Shown: positions 1 through 6,208 of the stretch, one piece after another | How positions within the stretch are numbered: the first letter of the stretch is position 1 | How the letters are laid out: each line of letters starts with the position of its first letter | NCBI GenBank assembly: GCA_021773655.1 | Contig: JAJFJX010000380.1 | Location: 1-6,977, forward strand | Direction of reading: 5' to 3' | Length of the DNA stretch: 6,977 nt | Source: Panacagrimonas sp. | GTDB lineage: Bacteria; Pseudomonadota; Gammaproteobacteria; Nevskiales; Nevskiaceae | Program-made: the position numbers and the translations under genes | The notes under the pieces: generated by a model | What the model was told of the DNA's origin: nothing | What the model saw: the letters and a program-made list of their open reading frames with translations, nothing else | Database searches by the model: none

Positions 1-345
1 CAGACGCCGGCGCTGTCGCTGTCCGGCGGCCAGCGACAGCGCCTGTGCATCGCGCGCGCCATCGTTCTGCAGCCGGAGGTGCTGCTGCTGGATGAGCCCT
101 GCAGCGCGCTCGATCCGCAGGCCAGCGCCACCGTCGAGGACCTGATCCTGGGCTGGCGCCAGCGATACACGGTGGTGCTGGTGACGCACAATCTGGCGCA
201 GGCGCGCCGCGTGGCTGACCATGTGGCAATGTTCTGGACCCGCCAGGGCAGTGGAGAACTGATCGAACATGACAGCGTCGGGAACATCTTCGGCCGGCCC
301 GGGCATCCGCTCACCGCGGCCTATGTCGAAGGCCGCCAGGGCTGA
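1..345 (+). CDS. pstB: PstB-like phosphate ABC transporter ATPase, 3' part (5' end outside window)
   Basis: The reading frame is open from base 1, so only the last 114 codons are visible. They hold the second half of an ABC nucleotide-binding domain: signature LSGGQRQR at visible residues 7-14, Walker B VLLLDEP at 27-33, D-loop SALD at 35-38 and the H-loop histidine in VTHN at 63. Walker A and the Q-loop lie upstream of the window. PstB hallmarks are the DEPCSALDP wording, the GELIEH stretch followed by an IF..P segment, and the terminal Y-x-E-G-R-x-G, which corresponds to the Y-I-x-G-R-F-G end of PstB. PstB is the cytoplasmic ATPase that powers the PstCA phosphate channel. The next gene starts inside its 3' end and is an ArsR-type regulator, not phoU. 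This is therefore either a pst operon with altered order or a phosphate/arsenic-linked copy. The family call is firm; the exact substrate is inferred. Confidence 0.85.
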   Translation, partial: QTPALSLSGGQRQRLCIARAIVLQPEVLLLDEPCSALDPQASATVEDLILGWRQRYTVVLVTHNLAQARRVADHVAMFWTRQGSGELIEHDSVGNIFGRPGHPLTAAYVEGRQG

Positions 346-625
346 CATCGGCTCCTGCGCCGGACGCCTGCGGCTGCTGGCCGAGCCCACCCGCCTGGCA
401 GTGCTGCGGCTGATCGCCGGCGGCGCGCTGTCGGTCAACGAGATCGCGTCGCGACTGGGCGTGGAACAGACCCTGCTGTCTCATCACCTGGCGCTGCTGC
501 GCCGAGGCGGCCTGGTCCGCGCACAGCGGCAGGGCAAGTGCTGGCTGTACGCCCTGGCCCCGGCGGTGCAGGTGGCCGACGCCGCCGAAGGCATCGACCT
601 GGGCTGCTGCACGCTGAATTTCTGA
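323..625 (+). CDS. ArsR/SmtB-family winged-helix repressor with C-terminal Cys-Cys
   Basis: This is a 100-residue helix-turn-helix protein of typical ArsR/SmtB size. The N-terminal helix carries LLAEPTRLAVLRLI (residues 18-31), the usual opening of the family. The recognition region is LSVNEIASRLGVEQTLLSHHLALLRRGGLV (37-66 in outline), followed by the wing RQGKCWLYAL (69-78). The classical ELCVCDL-type metal site in helix 3 is absent: the equivalent stretch has no cysteine. The cysteines are C12, C73, C95 and C96, and the last two form a vicinal pair five residues from the end. Acidithiobacillus ferrooxidans ArsR is known to bind arsenite through a C-terminal cysteine pair plus a third cysteine, so As(III) or Sb(III) sensing is plausible but inferred. 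The start is the ATG at 323, giving a 23-nt overlap with pstB and implying translational coupling; no clear Shine-Dalgarno precedes it. A longer in-frame start at 269 would add an 18-residue tail unlike the family. Confidence 0.85.
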   Translation: MSKAARADIGSCAGRLRLLAEPTRLAVLRLIAGGALSVNEIASRLGVEQTLLSHHLALLRRGGLVRAQRQGKCWLYALAPAVQVADAAEGIDLGCCTLNF

Positions 626-667
626 TCCCCGAGGTCGAGACCGGATGCCAGGCCAGGGCCACGGCTC

Positions 668-1513
668 TCAGCGCTCCGGCCAGCGCGGGAACCCGGGTTC
701 GCTGCGCATGCGCTGCAGCTCGCGCGAAAACAGCCGGTCTCCGGTCAGTCCGTCGAGACGCGCCACCAGGTCATCGAGCCGGTCGTGGTCGCGCCGGCAA
801 CAGGCCAGGTACTCGCGCAGCACATCGACCAGCGTCCGGTGACGCTCGCGCAGGGCGGCGTCCACGCGCAGGAAATAGACCGCCCCGCCCCAGTACATCA
901 CCGAGTAGCGACCGGCCCGTCGCAGCGAGGCCGCGGCGTGTGCGAACGGCTGTTCGCCGTACGGGTAGCCGGCCCGGGCGGCATCCAGATGGCGGCGATA
1001 GATGGGCATCGGATCGGCGTGTTCGAGTGCGCCCATCTCGGCCAGGACCTGGTACTGCATGTAACTGGCGAAGCCCTCGGAAAACCAGGAGCCACCGTCA
1101 CCCAGATAGGGCAGCACCAGATGCGACAGCTCGTGGGCGGCAGTCCAGTCGCCGTAGAACGCGCTGTCCGGGTACGCCGGGTCGACGTGGAAGCGCACCC
1201 CCTGCGGCCGCGCACGCAGGGTCTGCGCCCAGGGCACCGGTTCGCGGGCACGGTCGTGGCGACGCATCTGCACCCGCAGCTCCAGGTCCAGCGGGCCCAC
1301 CAGGCGCTCGAGCCCGGCCTGGGTGGCGTCGATCCAGCGCTGCAGGCGCAGTCGATCATCACGCTCGAAACGATCCTGCCAGTCATAGCGCAGCGACGCC
1401 GCCGCGCCCGGCGCGGGAATCGCCAGCGCCGCGACCAGCAGCAGCGCCAGCACGCCGCCATGCACGGCATGCGGCAGCAGCCCGGGCCAACGCAAGCTTG
1501 CAGATCGGAACAT
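668..1513 (-). CDS. Exported gluzincin zinc metallopeptidase (peptidase MA / M61-like)
   Basis: The protein has 281 residues. Residues 1-39 look like a Sec signal peptide: Arg residues early, a hydrophobic core VLALLLVAALAI (21-32), and a PGAAA-type cleavage site near 39-40. The zinc site is HELSH at 127-131, with WFSEGFASY at 143-151 giving the third ligand E146; HExxH plus a downstream E in a W-x-x-E-G context is the gluzincin pattern. A later YWGGAVYFLRVD (207-218) resembles the Y-x-x-G-A-L helix of M61/M1 enzymes that carries the active-site-side tyrosine. Only 14 residues separate the second His from E146, against about 18 in M1 enzymes, which fits the small peptidase-MA type better. The product probably acts in the periplasm or outside the cell; its substrate is unknown. 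The start at 1513 is chosen because it gives the signal peptide and has a short AAGG upstream. A frame extension to 1951 would overlap the opposite-strand gene. It converges with the ArsR gene with a 42-nt gap. Confidence 0.8.
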   Translation of the reverse strand: MFRSASLRWPGLLPHAVHGGVLALLLVAALAIPAPGAAASLRYDWQDRFERDDRLRLQRWIDATQAGLERLVGPLDLELRVQMRRHDRAREPVPWAQTLRARPQGVRFHVDPAYPDSAFYGDWTAAHELSHLVLPYLGDGGSWFSEGFASYMQYQVLAEMGALEHADPMPIYRRHLDAARAGYPYGEQPFAHAAASLRRAGRYSVMYWGGAVYFLRVDAALRERHRTLVDVLREYLACCRRDHDRLDDLVARLDGLTGDRLFSRELQRMRSEPGFPRWPER

Positions 1514-1635
1514 CGACCTTCGAGCGACATCCGACGTTCGAAGTTCGGTCCGTCGCAGCGCCGTCAGCCCCGGAGCAGGACCCATCCGCCCGGGCTCGGG
1601 GTGCGAAACCTGCGCCGATTCGCCAGCATGCGCGC
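1514..1635. promoter_or_regulatory. Divergent intergenic region between the peptidase gene and the nuclease-helicase operon
   Basis: These 122 bases separate two diverging genes and must hold both leaders if the chosen starts are right. Two visible features sit at the peptidase side. One is an inverted repeat CTTCGA (1518-1523) / TCGAAG (1538-1543) with a 14-nt spacer. The other is GTTCG repeated at a 7-base interval (1536-1540 and 1543-1547). No convincing sigma-70 -35/-10 pair is evident; the sequence is too GC-rich to pick one by eye. The inverted repeat could be an operator, but this is a weak inference from symmetry alone. Confidence 0.3.
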
Positions 1636-2364
1636 ATGCCCCGCAACGATCACAATGCCCGACACCAGCGCGCCCTGACCCGGCGCCTGCGCAGTTATTA
1701 CCGCTCCGCGGGCTGGCCCTGTCACGACAACCTGGAGATCGAACTGCTCGGCGCAGGGCTGATCGAACGCCGTCCGCAGCCGCACGGTGGCGAGCACATC
1801 GGCCTGACCGCAGCGGGCATCGATTCGCTGGGCGCGGCACTGGTGCGCAACCGCGGCGCGAAGTCGGCGCACGAGGCCCTGGTCGAGCGCGTGGCCCTGG
1901 AACTGGCGCGCGCCGGCCGCCTGGTCTGGCGCGACCTGAATCTGCGCGCACGCGTCGGGGCGACGTGGAAGCCCTGCCGGCCGGATGTCTACTCGATCCG
2001 CAACACCTCGCTGGCGGCCGGCACGCGTCCGGTCATCCACGAGATCAAGGTGCACCGCGCCGACCTGCTGTCCGACCTGCAGCGGGCCGACAAGCGCGCC
2101 GCCTACATTGCCCTTTCAAGCGAATTCTTCTACGTGATGCCTCGCGGGCTGGCGCAACTGCACGAGATACCGGAGGACAGCGGGGTCCTGTGGGCCGACA
2201 CCACCGACACCTGCCACGACGGCCACTGCCTGAGACTGGGGCGCGCCTCGCCACGACGCCTGCTGCAACCGGAGCTGTCGGTCTGGATGGCGCTGGCCCG
2301 ACGCGGCGCCGATGCCGTGGACGCCGAGCCGGCCCAGCTCCGGCTCGGCGCGGGTCCGGCATGA
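1636..2364 (+). CDS. MmcB-like PD-(D/E)XK nuclease-fold protein with N-terminal winged-helix-like part
   Basis: The protein has 242 residues. The C-terminal half carries a restriction-endonuclease-like core: a helix with E84 (ALVERVALEL), then RPDVYS with D117, then HEIKVHRADLLSD with E136-x-K138 and D143/D147, then a strand FFYVMPRGL (164-172). This order and wording (R-P-D-V, E-x-K-V-x-R-A-D, FYVxP) match the MmcB/DUF1052-type PD-(D/E)XK group, whose Caulobacter member belongs to the DNA-damage response. Residues about 12-70 (RRLRSYYRSAGWPC through GLTAAGIDSLGAAL) read like a winged helix; that is inference. No Shine-Dalgarno is visible before the ATG at 1636, but it is the first ATG in frame that leaves the divergent gap intact. 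Its TGA overlaps the next gene's ATG (ATGA at 2361-2364), so the product is almost certainly made together with the helicase. All apparent catalytic residues are present. Its activity and substrate are not known from the sequence. Confidence 0.75.
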   Translation: MPRNDHNARHQRALTRRLRSYYRSAGWPCHDNLEIELLGAGLIERRPQPHGGEHIGLTAAGIDSLGAALVRNRGAKSAHEALVERVALELARAGRLVWRDLNLRARVGATWKPCRPDVYSIRNTSLAAGTRPVIHEIKVHRADLLSDLQRADKRAAYIALSSEFFYVMPRGLAQLHEIPEDSGVLWADTTDTCHDGHCLRLGRASPRRLLQPELSVWMALARRGADAVDAEPAQLRLGAGPA

Positions 2365-4688
2365 CGGCCGAGGCGCCTTCGATCCTGTACCGGGTGTCGG
2401 TGCGAGAACTGTGCGCGTTCACCGCCAAGTCCGGAGACCTGGACCTGCGCTTCACCCCGGCGCCGACGTCGGCCGAGGGCCAGCTCGGTCACGCCCGCGT
2501 CGCCGCCGCTCGCGGGCCGGGATACCAGCGCGAGGTCCCGTTGAGCCGTCAGTACCGGAGTCTGGAGGTTCGCGGCCGTGCCGACGGTTACTGGCCGCGG
2601 GAGCAGGCGCTGGAGGAGATCAAGACCCATCGCGGCGCGGTGACCCGCATCCCCCCGCACCATCGCGCGCTGCACTGGGCGCAGCTCAAGCTCTACGGCG
2701 CCATGCTGTGCCATCAGCAGGGACTGGCGACGCTGCGGCTGCGGGTGGTGTATCTGGACCTCGACCGCGAGCAGGAAACACCGTTCACCGAGGACTTCGA
2801 CGCCGCGAACCTGCACCACTTCTTCGACACGCAGGCACAGCGCTTCCTGGACTGGGCCCTGCAGCAGGGCGCGCACCGGCTGCGGCGCAATGCCGCGATG
2901 GCGGCACTGGATTTTCCCTACCCGGCGATGCATGCCGGACAGCGTGGCCTGGCCGAGGCCGTCTACCGGCGCTGCCGCGACGGTGGCGCCCTGCTGGCGC
3001 AGGCGCCCACCGGAATCGGCAAGACCCTGGGCACCCTGTTTCCCACGCTCAAGGCAATGCCGCTGGGCGACATCGACCGGGTGTTCTACCTGACCGCCAG
3101 GACCACCGGACGACGCCTGGCGCTGGACGCGCTGGAGCAACTCCGAACTGAAGTCGGGTCGGATCCACCGCACCTGCGGGTGCTCGAACTGGTGTCGCGG
3201 GACAACGCCTGCGAGCATCCCGACAAGGCCTGTCATGGCGAGTCCTGCCCGCTGGCGCGCGGCTTCTATGATCGCCTGCCGGCGGCGCGCGCATCGGCGC
3301 AGGCGATCAGATCCTGGGATCAGGCCCACGTGCGCGACCTGGCGCGGAACCACGGCATCTGCCCCTACTACCTTGGCCAGGAACTGGCGCGCTGGTCCGA
3401 CGTCGTGGTCGGCGACGTCAACTACTACTTCGATTCCAGCGCCCTGCTCCACGCCCTGCGCCAGGCCAACGACTGGCGCGTGGTGGTGCTGGTGGACGAG
3501 GCCCACAATCTGATCGAACGCGGCCGCGCCATGTACTCGGCAGAGCTGGACCCTCAGCAATTTGCCGAACTGCGCCAGCAGGCGCCTGCCCCGCTCAAAC
3601 GAGCACTGAATGCGGTCAACCGTGCCTGGAATCGCGTCCCCGCCACGCAGACCGTGGACTACGAGGTACGCACCGAACTGCCTACCGCCCTGCTCGACGC
3701 CCTGGCGCGGCTGGGCAGCGCCATCAACGATCATCTGGCCGATCATCCCGAAGGCCTGACGCCGGCGCTGCAACGCTTTCATTTCGACGCCCTGTACTGG
3801 CGCAGCCTGGCCGAACGCTACGGCACGCATTCGCTGTTCGATGTGACGCTGAGACCTCCGCGCGGCGCTCAAGGGCGGAGCCGTGCCCGGCTGTGCATCC
3901 GCAACGTGTTGCCGGCTGCATTCCTTGCCGAGCGCTTTGCCGCGGCCCGCACCTGCGTGCTGTTCTCGGCCACGCTGCAACCCTTCGATTACTACCGTCA
4001 GATGCTGGGCCTGCCGCCGGCGACTCCGGCGCTGGACCTGCCCTCGCCATTCGCGCCGGACCAGCTCACGGTGCGCATCGCCGCACACGTCTCCACCCGG
4101 CTGGCCGACCGCGCCGCTTCGGTGCCACCGATCGTGCACATCATCGGCCGGCAGTTCCAAGCGCAGCCCGGCAACTATCTGGTCTTTCTGAGCAGCTTCG
4201 ATTACCTGCAGGCGGTGGCCGAGGCCTTCGATGCCCGCCATCCCGAGGTGCCCACCTGGCGTCAGGACCGCGGCATGCGCGAAGCCGAGCGGCAGGACTT
4301 CCTGCAACGATTCCGCTCCGGAGGCCGGGGCGTCGGATTCGCCGTGCTGGGCGGCGTGTTCGCCGAGGGCGTGGACCTGCCGGGATCGCGCCTGATCGGC
4401 GCCTTCGTCGCCACGCTGGGACTGCCGCAGGTCAATCCGGTCAACGAGGAATTCAGCCGGCGGCTAGACACGCTCTTCGGCCGGCCTTGCGGCTATGAAT
4501 ACACCTATCTGTTTCCCGGCGTGCGCAAGGTGGCCCAGGCCAGCGGACGGGTGATCCGCACACCACAGGATCGCGGCGTGGTCGTTCTGATCGATGATCG
4601 TTACGCACGTGAACGTGTCAGACGCCTGCTGCCGACCTGGTGGGGACCGCCAGCCCCGGACCATCCGGGTCCGGGCGATGCGTATTGA
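2361..4688 (+). CDS. RecB/Cas4-like nuclease fused to Rad3/XPD/DinG-type Fe-S DNA helicase
   Basis: The protein has 775 residues. Residues 1 to about 170 form a PD-(D/E)XK nuclease domain: LEVRGRADG (E69, D75), EEIKTH (E86-x-K88) and QLKLY (Q108-x3-Y112), the RecB/Cas4-type motif set; the Cas4 cysteine cluster is not seen. The helicase follows, with a Q-motif-like HAGQRG (Q194) and Walker A APTGIGKT (215-222). Four cysteines, C284, C291, C296 and C334, sit where XPD-family enzymes hold a 4Fe-4S cluster. Next come DEAH (379-382), FSATL (535-539), VFAEGVDLPG (666-675) and motif VI QASGRVIRTPQDRG (726-739). All are intact, so an active ATP-driven 5'-3' DNA helicase is expected in the cytoplasm, with a nuclease tethered to its front. 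It starts at 2361 within the stop of the MmcB-like gene, so the two are translationally coupled. Repair or replication-intermediate processing is the likely role; defence against foreign DNA is a possible alternative. It is longer than minimal DinG domains because of the nuclease part. Confidence 0.9.
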   Translation: MTAEAPSILYRVSVRELCAFTAKSGDLDLRFTPAPTSAEGQLGHARVAAARGPGYQREVPLSRQYRSLEVRGRADGYWPREQALEEIKTHRGAVTRIPPHHRALHWAQLKLYGAMLCHQQGLATLRLRVVYLDLDREQETPFTEDFDAANLHHFFDTQAQRFLDWALQQGAHRLRRNAAMAALDFPYPAMHAGQRGLAEAVYRRCRDGGALLAQAPTGIGKTLGTLFPTLKAMPLGDIDRVFYLTARTTGRRLALDALEQLRTEVGSDPPHLRVLELVSRDNACEHPDKACHGESCPLARGFYDRLPAARASAQAIRSWDQAHVRDLARNHGICPYYLGQELARWSDVVVGDVNYYFDSSALLHALRQANDWRVVVLVDEAHNLIERGRAMYSAELDPQQFAELRQQAPAPLKRALNAVNRAWNRVPATQTVDYEVRTELPTALLDALARLGSAINDHLADHPEGLTPALQRFHFDALYWRSLAERYGTHSLFDVTLRPPRGAQGRSRARLCIRNVLPAAFLAERFAAARTCVLFSATLQPFDYYRQMLGLPPATPALDLPSPFAPDQLTVRIAAHVSTRLADRAASVPPIVHIIGRQFQAQPGNYLVFLSSFDYLQAVAEAFDARHPEVPTWRQDRGMREAERQDFLQRFRSGGRGVGFAVLGGVFAEGVDLPGSRLIGAFVATLGLPQVNPVNEEFSRRLDTLFGRPCGYEYTYLFPGVRKVAQASGRVIRTPQDRGVVVLIDDRYARERVRRLLPTWWGPPAPDHPGPGDAY

Positions 4689-4728
4689 AGTCCGCGCCAC
4701 GGCATTGCGTCTTCGACCGCGCGCGCAC

Positions 4729-4758
4729 TTGCGATCATCATCCGATGCTGTCCATAAC
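4729..4758 (+). promoter_or_regulatory. Possible sigma-70-type promoter ahead of the DUF2130 gene
   Basis: TTGCGA (4729-4734) and CATAAC (4753-4758) are separated by 18 bases and resemble -35 and -10 boxes, four of six positions matching in each. This is the least GC-rich part of the 110-base gap after the helicase gene. CATAAC recurs 14 bases later because of the tandem duplication, which would offer a second -10-like box at 4767-4772. The call is by eye and weak. Confidence 0.25.
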
Positions 4759-4775
4759 AACCTGTCCATAACAAC
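4748..4775 (+). repeat. Perfect tandem duplication of a 14-bp unit (CTGTCCATAACAAC)
   Basis: Two identical copies lie head to tail at 4748-4761 and 4762-4775, followed by one more matching C. The pair sits 23 bases before the DUF2130 start codon, inside the likely promoter or leader. It may be a regulatory duplication, such as a doubled -10 region or a repeated protein site, or a simple slippage product. Being read directly, the repeat is certain; its role is not. Confidence 0.9.
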
Positions 4776-4786
4776 CAGGAGCGCAC

Positions 4787-4792
4787 GGGGAG
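4787..4792 (+). promoter_or_regulatory. Shine-Dalgarno sequence of the DUF2130 gene
   Basis: GGGGAG stands six bases before the ATG at 4799 and fixes that start. An upstream AGGAG at 4777-4781 is too far (17 bases) to serve this ATG. Confidence 0.6.
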
Positions 4793-4798
4793 CGCATC

Positions 4799-6208
4799 AT
4801 GAACGAGATCGAATGCCCGCACTGCGGCAAAGCCTTCAAGATCGACGAATCCGGCTACGCAGACATCCTGAAGCAGGTGCGCGACAGCGAGTTCGAGCAA
4901 CAACTGCATGAGCGCCTGGAGCTGGCCGAGAAGGACAAGCAAAGTGCCGTCGAGCTGGCCAGGCAGACCACCAGCAACGAAATGCAGAAGGCGGCCGCCG
5001 CCAAAGACGGCGAACTTCATGCGCTGAAGGCGAAGCTGGCGGGGGAAGAAGTTCTACGCAAACTGGCCGTGGCCGATGCCCTGAAGGGCATCGAGCGTGA
5101 GCGCGACCAGTTGGCCGCCGAACTGGCGCAGGCCCGGCAGGCCAGGCAGGCGGCCACGCAACTCTACGAGGCCACGCTGCTGCAAAAGCTCCAGGAAACC
5201 GAAGCGCGCAAGGACACGCAGATCCAGCAACTCAAGGCCACGCTGGCAACCAGTGAGACCAGCCACAAACTGGCAGTGACGCAGGCCGTGGGCACCGTGG
5301 AGAAAGAGCGCGACGAGCTGCGCAACGGCCTCAAACACGCGGCGCTGCAGAAGGAACTGGCCGAGAAGGCGCTGAAGGACAAGTACGAAACGCAGATCAG
5401 GGACCGCGACGAGGCGATCGAACGCCTGCGGGACATGAAGGCGCGGCTCTCGACCAAGATGGTCGGCGAAACGCTGGAGCAGCATTGCGAGACCGAGTTC
5501 AACCGCATCCGCGCCACGGCCTTTGCGCGCGCACACTTCGAGAAGGACACCGATGCCCGCGGCGGCAGCAAGGGCGATTACATCTTTCGGGACATCGATG
5601 AGGCCGGCACCGAGATCGTCTCGATCATGTTCGAGATGAAAAACGAAAGCGACACCACGGCCACCAAGAAGAAGAACGAGGACTTCCTCAGGGAACTGGA
5701 CAAGGACCGCAGCGAAAAGGGCTGCGAGTACGCGATTCTGGTGTCGCTGCTGGAACCGGACAGCGAGCTCTACAACGGCGGCATCGTGGACGTATTCCAC
5801 CGCTATCCCAAGATGTACGTGATCCGCCCGCAGTTCTTCATCCCCATGATCACGCTGCTGCGCAATGCTGCGATGAAGTCGCTGGCCTACAAGACCGAGC
5901 TGGCGCTGGTCAAAGCCCAGAACGTGGACATCACCAATTTCGAGGCTGAGCTGGAATCGTTCAAGACTGCGTTTGGCAGGAACTACGAGCTGGCCTCCCG
6001 GCGCTTCCAGACGGCGATCGACGAGATCGACAAGTCGATCGACCACCTGCAAAAAACCAAGGAGGCTTTGCTCGGCACCGACCGCAACCTGCGCCTGGCC
6101 AATGACAAGGCTCAGGATGTGACGATCAAAAAGCTCAGCAAGCGCAATCCGACGATGGCGGCGAAGTTCGAGGAGCTCAAAGACCAGGGGAAGCCGAGCG
6201 CGGAGTGA
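4799..6208 (+). CDS. DUF2130-type protein: coiled coil plus PD-(D/E)XK-like core
   Basis: The protein has 469 residues. It opens with IECPHCGKAF, a single C-x2-C (C6, C9) like half a zinc ribbon. Residues about 25-215 are a highly charged coiled coil rich in Glu, Lys, Gln and Ala. It contains an internal duplication: residues 76-105 and 145-174 align without gaps at an offset of 69 (KLAV, E-x-E-R-D-x-L in both). The conserved core is MVGETLEQHCETEFNRI (221-237), then GDYIFRD (D260 in 259-265), FEMKNE (E279-x-K281), and a C-terminal region with YVIRPQFF (340-347) and a second helical part (365-425). The D...E-x-K arrangement is the PD-(D/E)XK signature reported for DUF2130. Nuclease or DNA-binding function is inferred; no biological role is known to me. 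The gene has its own gap, tandem repeat and Shine-Dalgarno upstream, so it is probably a separate transcription unit. Its base composition is visibly less GC-rich than its neighbours, partly explained by the Lys/Glu-rich coil. Confidence 0.85.
   Translation: MNEIECPHCGKAFKIDESGYADILKQVRDSEFEQQLHERLELAEKDKQSAVELARQTTSNEMQKAAAAKDGELHALKAKLAGEEVLRKLAVADALKGIERERDQLAAELAQARQARQAATQLYEATLLQKLQETEARKDTQIQQLKATLATSETSHKLAVTQAVGTVEKERDELRNGLKHAALQKELAEKALKDKYETQIRDRDEAIERLRDMKARLSTKMVGETLEQHCETEFNRIRATAFARAHFEKDTDARGGSKGDYIFRDIDEAGTEIVSIMFEMKNESDTTATKKKNEDFLRELDKDRSEKGCEYAILVSLLEPDSELYNGGIVDVFHRYPKMYVIRPQFFIPMITLLRNAAMKSLAYKTELALVKAQNVDITNFEAELESFKTAFGRNYELASRRFQTAIDEIDKSIDHLQKTKEALLGTDRNLRLANDKAQDVTIKKLSKRNPTMAAKFEELKDQGKPSAE

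Noticed and set aside
1530..1550. LexA-type SOS box near GTTCGAAGTTCGG.
   Set aside because: The GTTC repeats are 3 bases apart, not the 7 needed for the alphaproteobacterial box, and no other LexA consensus fits.
538..1635. Long open frame on the + strand upstream of the MmcB-like gene.
   Set aside because: Its translation is Arg/Ala/Pro-rich and low in complexity. It lies opposite the peptidase gene, which has clear motifs, so it is a GC-rich shadow.
1514..1951. N-terminal extension of the peptidase to a start at 1951.
   Set aside because: It would overlap the opposite MmcB-like gene, has Arg/Pro-rich translation and would bury the signal peptide.
2361..4688. Possible CRISPR type IV (CasDinG) context for the helicase.
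   Set aside because: No CRISPR repeats or other cas genes are in the window; the Cas4-like motif alone is common in DNA-repair nucleases.
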